Positions 1-9,905 of a stretch of 64,000 nucleotides of DNA are shown one piece after another. The translations under genes were made by a program, and so were the position numbers. Below the pieces are notes generated by a model. That model saw only the letters and a program-made list of their open reading frames with translations. It did no database searches and was not told the DNA's origin. Within the stretch, counting starts at the first letter, position 1. The number at the start of each line of letters is the position of its first letter. The DNA lies in the NCBI GenBank assembly GCA_917880885.1, contig OU862913.1, positions 3,782,001 through 3,846,000 of the forward strand. The letters are read 5' to 3'. The stretch is from Limnephilus marmoratus (lineage: Eukaryota > Arthropoda > Insecta > Trichoptera > Limnephilidae).

Positions 1-97
1 TAAAGTACAATCTCGGGGAAGGACGATCGTAATTTGAAATTTTAAACTCTTTTCTTCTTGGCATATCAATGTAAGTATTGTATTGTTGTTTGTACAG
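1..97 (+). other. Intron segment upstream of the first module exon
   Basis: This stretch ends in a pyrimidine-rich acceptor (TTGTTTGTACAG) directly before the exon at 98. It is nearly identical to the reverse complement of about 57151-57250, which lies in front of the homologous exon of locus 5. The two places are therefore recent inverted copies of one segment. Confidence 0.6.
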
Positions 98-250
98 GTA
101 GCAGTAATGTGGAGACTGTTCCCATCAAGGCAGAACCAGGTCCTCGAGAAGAAGTTAAAGGGGGAATTACTTATACGGAAATTGACATAGATCACCCGGA
201 TGTTAAAAAGGAATGCTCAGAGCGCTCTGAAAAAATTGCCCAAATAGCAG
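98..250 (+). CDS. Acidic module exon, type B, orphan
   Basis: A 153-bp internal exon bounded by AG before 98 and GT after 250. It starts with two bases completing a codon and ends with one base of the next codon, so it is symmetric (phase 1-1). It encodes about 50 acidic residues with VPIKAEP near the start, then YTEIDID and DVKKEC, the two conserved blocks of this family; both lysines fit the SUMO-acceptor consensus. No finger exon follows on this strand: retroelement sequence fills the next 6 kb and the next array is on the other strand. It is probably a stranded duplicate of the locus 5 exon at 57150-57007, from which it differs by a 9-bp in-frame difference and a few substitutions. Confidence 0.7.
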
Positions 251-299
251 GTAAATCGAATTTTTGTTTGTTTTAAGTCAGGGGCGGGGAAACCTTTTT

Positions 300-880
300 G
301 CTGTCGGGGGTGAATGTGGAGAGAAGTGTGCGCCGATACAAACGGTCTATCCTCTCTGCCTACTCCTACGGAATAATAAGTTAGTTTAAATCTAAATGGA
401 AAATATTTATATAAACGGCAAACGAACAATTTTATGGCAAACGATAAAACTTGACAACCTAACCAGCGAATTTATTTATTTCCAATTCGCGGTTCTTTAA
501 GGAAGTATTCTGGTCCAGTTCTGTTATTAATGACCTATGCCACATGGAATGTGAAAGTGAAATAATCAGTTTTGCGGATGATACTGTTCTTCTAATTAAT
601 AGGAATAATTTGGCAGAAACATTTAAGAAAGCAGAAGACACATAAAACAGTATCAAGAAATGGCTACACTACTTCTCACTTACACTTAATTCTAATAAAA
701 CCATAGTCATCACTTTCAAAATAAAAATTAGAAATACAACTCGGATCGAACTCTGATTTTCAAAATTCAAAAGCGCTGCATTACACTGAACATGTGTCCC
801 TTATTTGAAAATTATTTGTCCTTGAATTATTTATCCCTTATTGGAAAACATTGACCATACAACGTGTATTTTTGTATAAA
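300..880 (+). mobile_element. LINE reverse transcriptase fragment, decayed
   Basis: From about 570 the plus strand reads FADDTVLL, the catalytic box of non-LTR reverse transcriptase, followed after a stop codon by KKWLHYFSLTLNSNKT, the usual next block. Before the box, sequence near 449-530 matches the opening of copies at 37690-37840 and 28800-29040 (minus). The reading frame is broken many times. The segment just upstream, with a CTCTCTGCCTACYCC motif, also recurs at those loci, so the whole block was copied together with the neighbouring module exon. Confidence 0.6.
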
Positions 881-1777
881 TTGGTCCAAAATTAACTTTC
901 ACTAAACCCCATTAGTTTTTGTGGTGTATCGTAAAAGCTTCCGCCTTGTAGAGACAGATGGCGGTGATAACAGCTATCGGTATATTCCGCTAGATGGCAG
1001 GCAGCGTAGTTCTCAAGTTCTCCGGCAGGGGATCGGGGAAGCTGAGAGGCTGTGTTTCAATTATGTCTGAACAAAACACTACAGCTGGCGCAGCCGTGGA
1101 TTATCTGCGTTTTTATTTTGTTGTCACACGACAACAACAGTTTGGGACCAGGAGCGAGAGGTCTAAGGCAAGCGTGACTTGCAATATTTTTTTCCTTCGT
1201 GGAGAAGGAAAAACACCAGGGTTCTCCAGGGCCGAGGAGGCCAGAATAATTTTTCTGTTTTAGGATCAGAAGAATAAATTTACCAAAGGAAACCAATAAC
1301 GGAAAAACATTTATTCACTGCCAAGGCGAGCAGTGTTTACCGGACAATTTTATCACAGCCAAGGCGTGCGGTGATTACATACACAATTCAAGGACTATTT
1401 GAAGGAAGGAAGGAAGACTTGGACACAGGACCAGGAAGAGTTCCGAAGATAAGTAGTTGCATTTTTTTGTGGAGGGAATTGTTGCGGGTTCTTCGTTTTT
1501 TTTGTGGTTATTGTGGTCTGTTTCCTTTGTGGTATGGAGTCGGGAAGGATTCCGAGTTTTAATCATCTCGTAGGAGATGATTAAAACTCTTAGACTGGAA
1601 CAGTTTTTCGTGATAAATGATGATAAGTTAAACGCGAACAAAAAAGGGCTTTTTTGTTGCTTCTTTTAGAGCAAGAAACACTGTCTTTATTGATTAATTT
1701 GTGTTTTCCACTAAAATTAACGGATTTAACTTTTGATAAATTATTTTCAACCCTAGATAAACATTGCACAAAAATAA

Positions 1778-2578
1778 CGGTCGGTGTTTAAAGAACGTGA
1801 AGTTTTTTTTGGGGCAAAACAGGATGTGGGTGAATCCGTGAGAGATTTTGCGGTTAGGATAAGATCTTTGTCTTCTTTTTGTGAATTTGAAGATAGATTA
1901 GAGAAGAATCTTGTAGATTTTTTTGCCATTGGGTTATTACCGGGTCGTATTAAAGACAAAATATATCTTGAGGGTTTGAATTTAACACTTAGTGAACTTG
2001 AAGAGGTAGCTAGCAGTATGTCAGTGTTGATCACTGCAAATAATTCAGTAAAGTCGGAGATTAACAGCATCATGAAGGATGCTAGTAACAGGCACTTTTC
2101 GAAGGCCACTGCTACTAAAAATCTCAAGTTCACCGGGAAGTCTCAAGGGGCTTCGAGCAGTAAATTTCCAGTACCACCGGGTGCGAATTTATTGTGCCGA
2201 ATTTGTAAGAATACGGGTCATAGTAGCAATTCCTGCAAATTTCGCAACGCCAGATGCTACAAATGCAATGGGGTAGGTCATCTACAGAAATATTGTGTTA
2301 AGAATAATAATAATATGAATAGTGTCAATCCAATTGGGGAGGATTTTTGTTGTAATAATCATATGATAGCTACAATTAAACCGTTCACAGCAGATATTTT
2401 AATAAATGACAAACATTTTAGAGCGATGGTCGATTCAGGTTCATCGTTATGTGTAATGCAGGAAGAAATTTTTAAGCGTTATTTCGGTTCGGTAAAGTTT
2501 TTGGCCGACAACCGGGTTATTTCAGGTTACGCAGGGAACGCATTAAAAGTTATTGGCAAAGTTATTTTTGACGTGTAG
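1778..2578 (+). pseudogene. gag-protease ORF of the LTR element, 5' truncated
   Basis: An open frame of about 265 codons with no ATG near its beginning; a TAA lies just upstream, so the amino end of gag is lost. It carries a gag-like helical region, then two CX2CX4HX4C zinc knuckles (CRICKNTGHSSNSC and CYKCNGVGHLQKYC, about residues 138-151 and 157-170), which bind nucleic acid in retroelement gag proteins. About 45 residues later comes MVDSGSSLCVM, the D-S-G active-site loop of a retroviral-type aspartic protease. The frame stops at 2578. Protease-like sequence then continues (2590-2680, ending VGLDFMNILGL), so the TAG at 2576-2578 looks like a disabling change. Unlikely to be functional. 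Confidence 0.7.
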
Positions 2579-3020
2579 TACAAAAATAAAAACAACAATG
2601 TTACCTTCATTATTGTCACAGGGGGTACGGATTTAATTGTTGGGCTAGATTTCATGAATATTTTGGGGTTAGAAATCGCGGCGGTACAAGATACCAGTAA
2701 TTCGATGGATTCAAGGAATCAGAATAAGGATAAATTTATTCACGAATTTCCGGAAGTTTTTTCTGACTGGTTGGGTAAATTAAAAAAAAAAAAAAGTTTT
2801 TTGTTGTATTTTTTTCTTGTGTTTTGTAAATTTTTAGGTGTCTTTTATAGTGAATATAGACGCGGGTCCAATGTTTTTTTTTTCAATGCTAGGCCGATCC
2901 CATTAACAATAAAAAGTAAGTTGAGTCTGAATTAAAGTCAATAGTAAAAGACGGAATAAATTCTCCGATTAATTAGTAGGGAGTTTGCTTCCCCGAGAGT
3001 ACCAGTGAGTAGGAGGAAGG
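2579..3020 (+). pseudogene. Protease end and start of reverse transcriptase, broken
   Basis: Translated pieces resemble the spacer before Ty3/gypsy reverse transcriptase: HEFPEVFSDWLGKLK at about 2740, then ARPIPLTIKSKL at about 2890, then EFASPRVPVSR near 2990. The order is right but frames shift and stops intervene. After 3020 recognisable pol is lost and a short repeated motif takes over. Confidence 0.5.
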
Positions 3021-3044
3021 GCAATATCATTTTTGAGATTAGGA

Positions 3045-3245
3045 GTTGTTTGTACATGGCGTTACTTACAACTTTACCGATCATATTTGTTTGTAGAATT
3101 TGTTTGTACATGGCGATACTTACAAGCTACCCGATCTTGTTCGTATTAGAATTTGTGGTACATGGCGTTACTCACAAATTATGCGTTTATTTTTTTATTT
3201 TGGAAATTTTAGCTTTTTGTACATGGCGTTACTTAAGCGATAATT
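3045..3245 (+). repeat. Four spaced copies of a GTACATGGCG motif
   Basis: The string TTTGTACATGGCGTTACTTA, or close variants, occurs at about 3050, 3105, 3158 and 3216, spaced 53-58 bp apart. The units sit exactly where the reverse transcriptase should continue, so they probably expanded inside the element after pol was deleted. Confidence 0.65.
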
Positions 3246-3903
3246 TCAAGATACCCGTAGCTTAGCGTTGGTAAATAGCGATACCTTCGAGCTTTAGCTA
3301 TAGGATTGGGGTTGAACAAATTTTTTGGTTTGGTATGGAAGAGAATGACATTATGTGTAGAAATTTTGTCGTTAATGAGGAGTTTAGGAGAAAAATTGTA
3401 TGATTTTCTTAAGTGATTATGGGAATATTCCGCATGCTATGACAGGAATCGAACCCTCAGTTTAGGAATTTTGGAGGGGTAGGTTGTAGGAAGTTTTTGT
3501 TAGATCGATAAGGCGTGTGTTTGGAGCATTGGGAGAAAGAAACAGTGGTGTCCCTATCGCGTCTGATATGTCGTAATGCTGTACAGATGAGCTGGAGACG
3601 TCACTCCTTTTGAGAGATTTTAACCGGTGTTCTCCTGATTTCAGATATCCAGAGGGAATCAGAAATCCACCACAGAACCAGACACAACCGTGGGCGGGAC
3701 GATTACGTCCCAGACGTCTCTGAAAACCTCCAGGAAAAAATGCAGCTTCTTTAAGTGAAAATATTTTAATTCAGTGTTGTGAAATATTTACTTATTGTGT
3801 TATGTTGATTTTAGAGACATCTGTTTGTATAGCTTCGTGATTTTAAAATATTACATTTATAAAATGAAATGTGTAGCCAGGTTCCAAGTTAGCAGGGGGA
3901 AGA

Positions 3904-4060
3904 TGTGGTGTATCGTAAAAGCTTCCGCCTTATAGAGACAGATGGCGGTGACATCAGCTTTCGGTAGAATCCGCTAGATGGCAGGCAGCGTAGTTCTCAA
4001 GTTCGCCGGCAGGGGATCGGGGAAGCTGAGAGGCTGTGTTTCAATTATGACTGAGGAGAA
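3904..4060 (+). repeat. 3' LTR fragment
   Basis: Direct repeat of 920-1075 with scattered substitutions, beginning TGTGGTGTATCG. The similarity ends abruptly near 4055 after the shared stretch GAGGCTGTGTTTCAATTATG, leaving a partial LTR. Confidence 0.7.
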
Positions 4061-4647
4061 CCATTTTAGCCAGCTCCTAGTTAGGTTATCTACCGCTATT
4101 CCATTTGTATACGCGGAGTATAAATAAACGCAGATAACGAACCAGATTCTATTATTCCAAGAAGTTATCTCCATCCAAAGAGTGTTGGAGAATCTGCTAG
4201 TGTCTATCAAATAACAGAACACTACAATAATAATATAATACAAACCTGTTAAATTACAAATGAAATACACATTAAAATGCAAAAAACATCAAAGTTGGCT
4301 TTATCAATTACATAAATATAAATTTTCCGAAATAAAACTTAATTTGAATTTAAAGAAAATTAATAAAATATATGGTTATTGAAGACAAATGCACATACGC
4401 AATACAGCGCATTACCTAAACCTAATGACTTAAAACTTTAAGCATCTAACAAAAAAACATTGGCAAAGGCTCTAAAAGGATATTATCTCCGCAGCTTTAT
4501 CAACCAGTGACGAATTTAGCTGTCTTTCTTTGTATTTCTTGTATATTATTCTAACTGTGTCAAACGTGTCAAGTCCGGTATATAATCTATGTACTCTTTA
4601 TTGAACTACCCTTCAAGTTCATATTCTTATGTAAAAAATAATTTTCT

Positions 4648-4930
4648 TTTAATTGTTATTTTTAATTGATAAACTACCGTTAAGATTTTTATGCATTGCA
4701 CAAAGGGTAACAATTATAATAAGCAATAATTATCAGCCTGAAACACTCATCTACATTGAACAAAATCTTCCGAGAAAAGATACATGCCGCCAACGGGACT
4801 CAATGGTAGAGCATCTGACGGCAATCAGTAGGACACGGGTTCAAGTGCCCTTGGCGGCATAAATATTTTCTCGGAAGATTTTTATAATGTAGATGATTGT
4901 TTCAGGCTGATAATTATTGCTTACCTATAA
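4648..4930. mobile_element. Palindromic insertion with inverted arms of about 75 bp
   Basis: Sequence from about 4720 (TAAGCAATAATTATCAGCCT) to about 4795 is repeated in inverted orientation at about 4849-4922, with few mismatches. TAATTTTCT stands on both sides (4639-4647 and 4931-4939) and may be a target-site duplication, though the left side carries about 70 bp beyond the inverted arm. The arms close on a 73-nt tRNA-shaped core. No coding capacity is seen, so this would be a non-autonomous element. Confidence 0.6.
4786..4858 (+). ncRNA. tRNA-like core, probably a pseudogene
   Basis: A 73-nt segment with a perfect 7-bp end stem (GCCGCCA with TGGCGGC), an A-box-like CTCAATGGTAGAGCAT and a B-box-like GGGTTCAAGTGCCC, in tRNA order and spacing. 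The sequence after the D arm resembles animal tRNA-Cys, but the anticodon loop seems to have six bases and lacks the universal T before the anticodon. The T stem is imperfect. I see the architecture; decoding function is unlikely, but polymerase III transcription from the two boxes is possible. Confidence 0.45.
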
Positions 4931-5030
4931 TAATTTTCTATTGGTTGTATAATGTTGTCCTTCCCGAAATGAGTTTTATTAAACTCATCGGGAGTAATGT
5001 ATTATAAATGTAATATATTATCACTAATAA

Positions 5031-5510
5031 ATAAAAAATAATAAGACACAAACAAAAATGGAAAAAAGTGCAGACTCAAGATATCCAACACATTGGCAAA
5101 GGATCTCGACCGGTCAGTGGTTGAGTGGGCATCGAGTTTGGGTCCCAACCAGGCGTTCCGTGTTCGTTTTCTCGGCTGGCTAAAGTCCTCCATCACGACT
5201 TTTTGACATCTTCTAATTCGGCTAACTATGGTGGTAGTAGGAGATTTTCAAATATTGTCGGGTAATTCGTAACCCAAGAATGTTTCTTTCTTGTTTTTAA
5301 AATTATTTTATAATAAAAAATAATTTTAACTGAAGGTCAAACAAAACAAAAACTACAAAAAATACACCTTGGTGGTCATTAATTCAGATCATATTTATTA
5401 TATCATTAATTTTACAAAATATAAGTTAAACCACACCAAGTAGGGATCAAAAAATAGAAAGTAAACTCGAATTATTGTAAAATTCTCACAGCGATTAGAA
5501 AAAAAAAATT
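5031..5510. other. AT-rich spacer, no gene seen
   Basis: No open frame or motif that I recognise. A moderately GC-rich patch near 5080-5210 stands out from the surrounding AT-rich DNA and may be old repeat sequence. Confidence 0.4.
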
Positions 5511-5511
5511 C

Positions 5512-5880
5512 TTTTTTTTTACATGAGCTCCACACAGGAGGCCCTGAGAAAAACAATTTCCCTCAGGGCCTATGCCATCCTTAGGGATGCTGTGTGGAGG
5601 GTTTTTTTTAAGGAAAGGAAGGAAAGGAGAGTTTTGGGAAGGAAAAGGGCTTAAGGGGTGGGTGGGAATCTGGGGTTCAGTGCGTCCTGGTCATCCGCCT
5701 CCAAGACCTAGACAAACCTCACCCCATGAACCCGGGCACCCCTTCTAAATCACCAAACGTAGCGAACCACTTGGGGTGACCTATGGCAGAGGTTTTGGTT
5801 ATCCAATAAAGGTTCCCGGGGCGGCGGTAACCATATCCGCCTCCCAAATTGAAAATTAAAAAGTTATTAAAATTAAGCAA
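5512..5880 (-). mobile_element. LINE 3' end with terminal stem-loop
   Basis: Read on the minus strand it ends in a stem-loop followed by an A-rich tail (the T run at 5512-5521 on the plus strand). The inner stem AGGCCCTGAG pairs perfectly with CTCAGGGCCT (5539-5548 with 5562-5571), flanked by an outer CCACAC/GTGTGG pairing. Related ends lie at 20450-20580, 40460-40640 and 57240-57640. The remaining sequence carries the C-rich stretch with AACCCGGGCACCCC shared with the 57 kb copy. Confidence 0.65.
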
Positions 5881-6479
5881 CTACATTCCATGTTTAATCA
5901 ACCTTCCGGTACCCGTACAACACAACGGACCCAACATTAACCATAGTGATCGATGTTATTAATAACCATGTAATTGAAGAAAACTGTTTTATATTTATTT
6001 TAGTAAGTGTTCAATAGACGGTTATAAAGTCCTCTGTTCAGGACATATGCTGTCTTTGACTGTGCCAATTTATTTATCCACAAGAAGCTTCAAAGTTATG
6101 AAATTGTTGATAATATGCAAATCGGTTTATAATTGGTTAATTCCTTTTTATCCCCCTTTTTGAAGATTAAAGTCAAATAATTCTATTTCCATAGATCAGG
6201 AAATGTACTTTCTGACAAAGAATTCCTGAAGATGGTGCGGAGAGGATAAGCCAGAACGGTGATACGCTGCTGTAAGAATAACAGTGTAATAATATCGGGA
6301 CCGGTTGAGTGTTCTCATGGGCAATTTTAAAATGGAACTGGGAAAATATTAATCGTTCACTTGAAAATAAAATAAAAATTTATTATTACGTACACAAATA
6401 TATTTTTTATTGTTCATGATGCAAGTATGACGCAATAGCATTTAAAAAAAAATCGAAAATTCGGTTTTAAAGGAAATAA
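5881..6479. other. Spacer, nothing recognised
   Basis: AT-rich DNA without a convincing open frame, repeat or splice-bounded exon that I can identify. It lies 3' of the decayed end of the locus 1 finger array. Confidence 0.4.
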
Positions 6480-7050
6480 GTCCAATGTTTTACAAGTGTA
6501 TGCGTGCTTCTTCAAATCTCTCATTTGAGAACACGAATAGCGGCAATCAGATTATGAAAAAGATTTTCTCCGCCGTGAGAAGGGCTCTTCAGATTGCCTC
6601 TTGAGAACATGAATAGTTACACTCGGAAAAGAAAAAGTTTTTTTCTCCACTGCAATACAGCTTGTCAATCGTCAGATTGCTTTTTGTAGAACATGAATAG
6701 TTGCAATCGGAACAAGAAAAAGGTTTTTCTCCACTGTGAGTCAGCTTGTGGATCGTCAGATTGTCCTTTCGAGTGCATGAAAAGTTGCAGTCGGAACAAG
6801 AAAAACACTGTGAATCAGGATGTGCTTATTCAAATGTTCTTATGAAGAACTCGAATAGTCGCACTTACAATATGTAAAATCTTTTTTCCACTGTGAGTCA
6901 GCATGTGGATCGTCAGACTGCCCTTTCGAGAATACAAAAAGTTGCACTCGAACAAGAAAAAGGTTTTTCTCCACTATGAGTCAGTTTGTGGATTGTCAGA
7001 CTGCCCTTTCGAGAGCATGAATAAATGCACTCGGAATAAGAAAAAAGTTT
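6480..7050 (-). pseudogene. Decayed 3' fingers of the locus 1 array
   Basis: The 84-bp finger repeat continues on the minus strand beyond the TAA at 7051-7053. Recognisable linkers and C-x2-C halves recur at roughly 84-bp steps (for example 6660-6790 and 6890-7040), but with indels, lost ligands and stops. They show that the array was once longer by about six fingers. Confidence 0.7.
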
Positions 7051-9014
7051 TTATCCACTATGAATCAGAATGTGTCTCTTCAAATCGTTCTTCTGAGAAC
7101 ATGAATAGTTGCACTCAGAACAAGAAAAAGGTTTTTCTCCACTGTGAGTCAGCTTGTGGATCGTCAGTCTGCTCTTTCGAGAACATGAATAGTTGCACTC
7201 GAAACAAGAAAAAGGTTTTTCTCCACTGTGAGTCAGCTTGTGGATCGTCAGATTGCTCTTTTGAGAACATGAATAGTTGCACTCAGAACAAGAAAAAGGT
7301 TTTTCTCCACTGTGAGTCAGCTTGTGGATCGTCAGTCTGCTCTTTCGAGAACATGAATAGTTGCACTCGAAACAAGAAAAAGGTTTTTCTCCACTGTGAG
7401 TCAGCTTGTGGATCGTCAGATTGCTCTTTTGAGAACATGAATAGTTGCACTCGGAACAAGAAAAAGGTTTTTCTCCACTGTGAGTCAGCTTGTGGATCGT
7501 CAGATTGCCCTTTCTAGAGCATGAATAGTTGCACTCGGAACAAGAAAATGGTTTTTCTCCACTGTGAGTCAGCTTGTGAATCGTCAGACTGCCCTTTCGA
7601 GAGCATGAATAGTTGCAATCGGAACAAGAAAAAGGTTTTTCTCCACTGTGAGTCAGCTTGTGGATTGTCAGATTGCCCTTTCGAGAGCATGAATAGTTAC
7701 ACTCGGAACAAGAAAAATGTTTTTCTCCACTGTGAATTAGAATGTGTTTCTTCAAATCGCCTTTCTGAGAACATGAATAGTTGCACTCAGAACAAGAAAA
7801 AGGTTTTTCTCCACCGTGAGTTAGCTTGTGGATGGTCAGACTGCGTTTTGTAGAACATGAATAAGTGCATTCGAAACAAGAAAAAGGTTTTTCTCCACTG
7901 TGAGAACGCACGTGAATCGTCAGACTGTCCTTTCGAGAGCATGAATAGTTGCACTCGGAACAAGAAAAAGGTTTTTCTCCACCGTGAGTTAGCTTGTGGA
8001 TGGTCAGACTGCGTTTTGTAGAACATGAATAAGTGCATTCGAAACAAGAAAAAGGTTTTTCTCCACTGTGAGTCAACTTGTGGATCGTCAGATTGCCCTT
8101 TTGAGAACACGAATAGTTGCACTCAGAACAAGAAAAAGGTTTTTCTCCATTGTGAGTCAGCTTGTGGATCGTCAAATTGCTTTTTGTAGAACATGAATAG
8201 TTGCACTCGGAACAAGAATAAGGTTTTTCTCCACTGTGAGTAAGCATGTGAGTCGTCAGACTGCCCTTTTGAGAGCATGAATAGTTGCACTCGGAACAAG
8301 AAAAAGGTTTTTCTCCACTGTGAGTCCGCTTGTGGATCGTCAGACTGCCCTTTTGAGAACACGAATAGTTGCACTCAGAACAAGAAAAAGGTTTTTCTCC
8401 ATTGTGAGTCAGCTTGTGAATCGTCAAATTGCTTTTTGTAGAAAATGAATAGTTGCACTCAGAACAAGAAAACGGTTTTTCTCCACTGTGAGTCAACTTG
8501 TGGATCGTCAGATTGCCCTTTTGAGAACACGAATAGTTGCACTCAGAACAAGAAAAAGGTTTTTCTCCATTGTGAGTCAGCTTGTGGATCGTCAAATTGC
8601 TTTTTGTAGAACATGAATAGTTGCACTCGGAACAAGAAAAAGGTTTTTCTCCACTGTGAGTAAGCATGTGAGTCGTCAGATTGCCCTTTTGAGAGCATGA
8701 ATAGTTGCACTCGGAACAAGAAAAAGGTTTTTCTCCACTGTGAGTCCGCTTGTGGATCGTCAGACTGTACTTTCGTGAGCATGAATAGTTGCACTTGGAA
8801 CAAGAAAAAGGTTTTTTTCCGCTGTGAACCAGCATGTGTTTCCTCAAATATTCTTTTTGAGAACTTGAACAGTTGCACTTGGAACATGAAAAAAGTTCAA
8901 CTCCTGTATGGCTGCGAAGGTGACTTACAAAATTATTCTTATGAGAGCAGGAGTAGTGGCGAGGATAAGATAATCGTTTATCCACAGGATGCGTCTTCTT
9001 GAAAAAAGATAAAC
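7051..9014 (-). CDS. C2H2 zinc-finger array exon, locus 1
   Basis: One long exon of about 654 codons. I place the acceptor at 9015 (CTTTTTAG) because it keeps the phase left by exon B; the frame has no ATG there, so it must be spliced. After about 30 residues and one degenerate finger come 22 C2H2 fingers of 28 residues with the pattern FSCSECNYSCSxKxxLTxH and HSGEKP linkers. Nearly all fingers have an extra Cys four residues after the second zinc Cys. Helix contact positions vary little (mostly Q-G-N, R-S-R, T-S-N). C2H2 arrays of this kind normally bind DNA in the nucleus. The frame ends at TAA in the linker after finger 22, where sister linkers have GAA, so the end is a nonsense change. 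Fingers 3-7 and 8-12 match as a block, as do 19-20 and 21-22. Confidence 0.85.
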
Positions 9015-9105
9015 CTAAAAAGATACTTTAAGACTTATAACCTAAGTGAAAAAATGGATACCATTATGTTAGAATGTTAAATTTTCCAATGAAAATATGT
9101 TTTAC

Positions 9106-9258
9106 CTGCTGTCTGGTTCATTGTTTCAACGCGTTCTAAGCATTCTTTTTTAACATCCGACAGGTTAATGTCAATTTCCATATAAGGAAAACTGTCTTCA
9201 TCTTCTTCTCGGGATACCAGATCCGTCTTGATGGCAACTGTCTCCACATTAGTGCTGT
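9106..9258 (-). CDS. Acidic module exon, type B, locus 1
   Basis: A 153-bp symmetric exon (acceptor ATTTTGCAG before 9258, donor GTAAAA after 9106). It encodes STNVETVAIKTD, then YMEIDINLSDVKKEC and a final QTAG. The first lysine motif is weakened (IKTD in place of IKxEP); the second (VKKE) is intact. Phase matches both exon A (11909) and the finger exon (9014), which supports one three-exon gene. Confidence 0.8.
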
Positions 9259-9339
9259 CTGCAAAATCAAAACGACAATACGTACAATGATCATTGCAAG
9301 AATTGAGAGAAATGGGATTATGCGCGAAATTAAGTAGTC

Positions 9340-9905
9340 TGAAAGTATGTTGCCTGTTGTATGCTGATGATGCGGTGGTGATTTCTAACACTATGGAAGA
9401 TCTACAATCTACAGTCTCTCGTGTCTAGGATGAACGAAGTACTAGAGTCTATAGTCATGGTGTTTGAAAGAGAGAGTACGAAAACAGTGTGCGATATAGT
9501 ATGAATACTTGGAGCAGGTGGATAAGTTCGTGTATCTGGGTAGAATGTTTACGAGAGATGGGAAGGCTGATAGAGATATTGAAAGAATGGTAAATACCGG
9601 TTACTCTATTAATGGAGGACTGAATGCCGTTAGCGCTAATAAAAACGTTTCAAAAGAAGCGAAGCTAGCAGTCCACAATGTAGTCGTGGTACCTACCCTG
9701 ATGTATGGCAGTGAGGCATGAAACTGGGAGAGGAAAGATGAAAGTAAACTGAATGCTGTTGAAATGAGATCCCTGAGGCGTATGTGTAGTAAAACCATGT
9801 ATGATCGTGTGAGAAATGTGGATATCCGCAAAGAATATAAGGCTGATGTAAGCGTAATAAGTATGATTAAGAAAGGGCCCCTAATGTGGTTCGGGCATGT
9901 AAAGC
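9340..9905 (+). mobile_element. LINE reverse transcriptase fragment (left part of split copy)
   Basis: The plus strand reads LLYADDAVVIS near 9360, the catalytic box, then VDKFVYLGRMFTRDGKAD at about 9520, MYGSEA near 9700, a stop at 9719-9721, and LRRMCSKTMYDRVRN to about 9820, ending GPLMWFGHVKH near 9905. These are the ordered C-terminal blocks of a LINE ORF2. The series breaks at about 9906 and resumes at about 11265, with another LINE between. Confidence 0.7.

Larger units (their letters stand above)
920..4060 (+). mobile_element. LTR retrotransposon remnant with two LTR starts
   Basis: About 155 bp beginning TGTGGTGTATCG at 920 is repeated with few changes at 3904, in the same orientation. 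The second copy follows a purine-rich tract (AGCAGGGGGAAGA) that fits a polypurine tract. Between them lie gag-like zinc knuckles, a protease motif and a short start of reverse transcriptase, in the order expected of Ty3/gypsy-type elements. The downstream LTR loses similarity after about 4055, so its right end is truncated or replaced. Most of pol is missing. Family assignment is from domain order only. Confidence 0.75.
4300..5030 (+). mobile_element. LINE 3' end, interrupted by a palindromic insertion
   Basis: The pieces 4380-4640 and 4930-5020 match, in reverse orientation, the 3' end of the LINE at 16880-17200. Shared marks are a stretch about CATTACCTAA...ATTGGCAAAGGCTC and the terminal TCCTTCCCGAAATGAG followed by TTTATTAAACTCAT. 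The match is split by foreign sequence at 4648-4930. Confidence 0.7.

Noticed and set aside
4786..4858. Functional tRNA-Cys gene
   Set aside because: The anticodon loop is one base short and lacks the conserved T, and the T stem has mismatches; listed as tRNA-like only.
7787..8887. Minus-strand frames with repeated QWRKTFFLFR
   Set aside because: Another frame of the same finger repeat, open only because the unit length is a multiple of three.
8983..8985. GTG start for the locus 1 finger protein
   Set aside because: The frame is open further upstream to a splice acceptor whose phase fits exon B; animal genes do not normally start at GTG.
6903..9002. Long plus-strand open frames with KKKVFLH repeats
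   Set aside because: They are the complement of the minus-strand finger array; the 84-bp period keeps the opposite strand open. No start context or domain.
7051..9014. CRISPR-like periodic repeat
   Set aside because: The period is 84 bp and encodes C2H2 fingers; there are no unique spacers.
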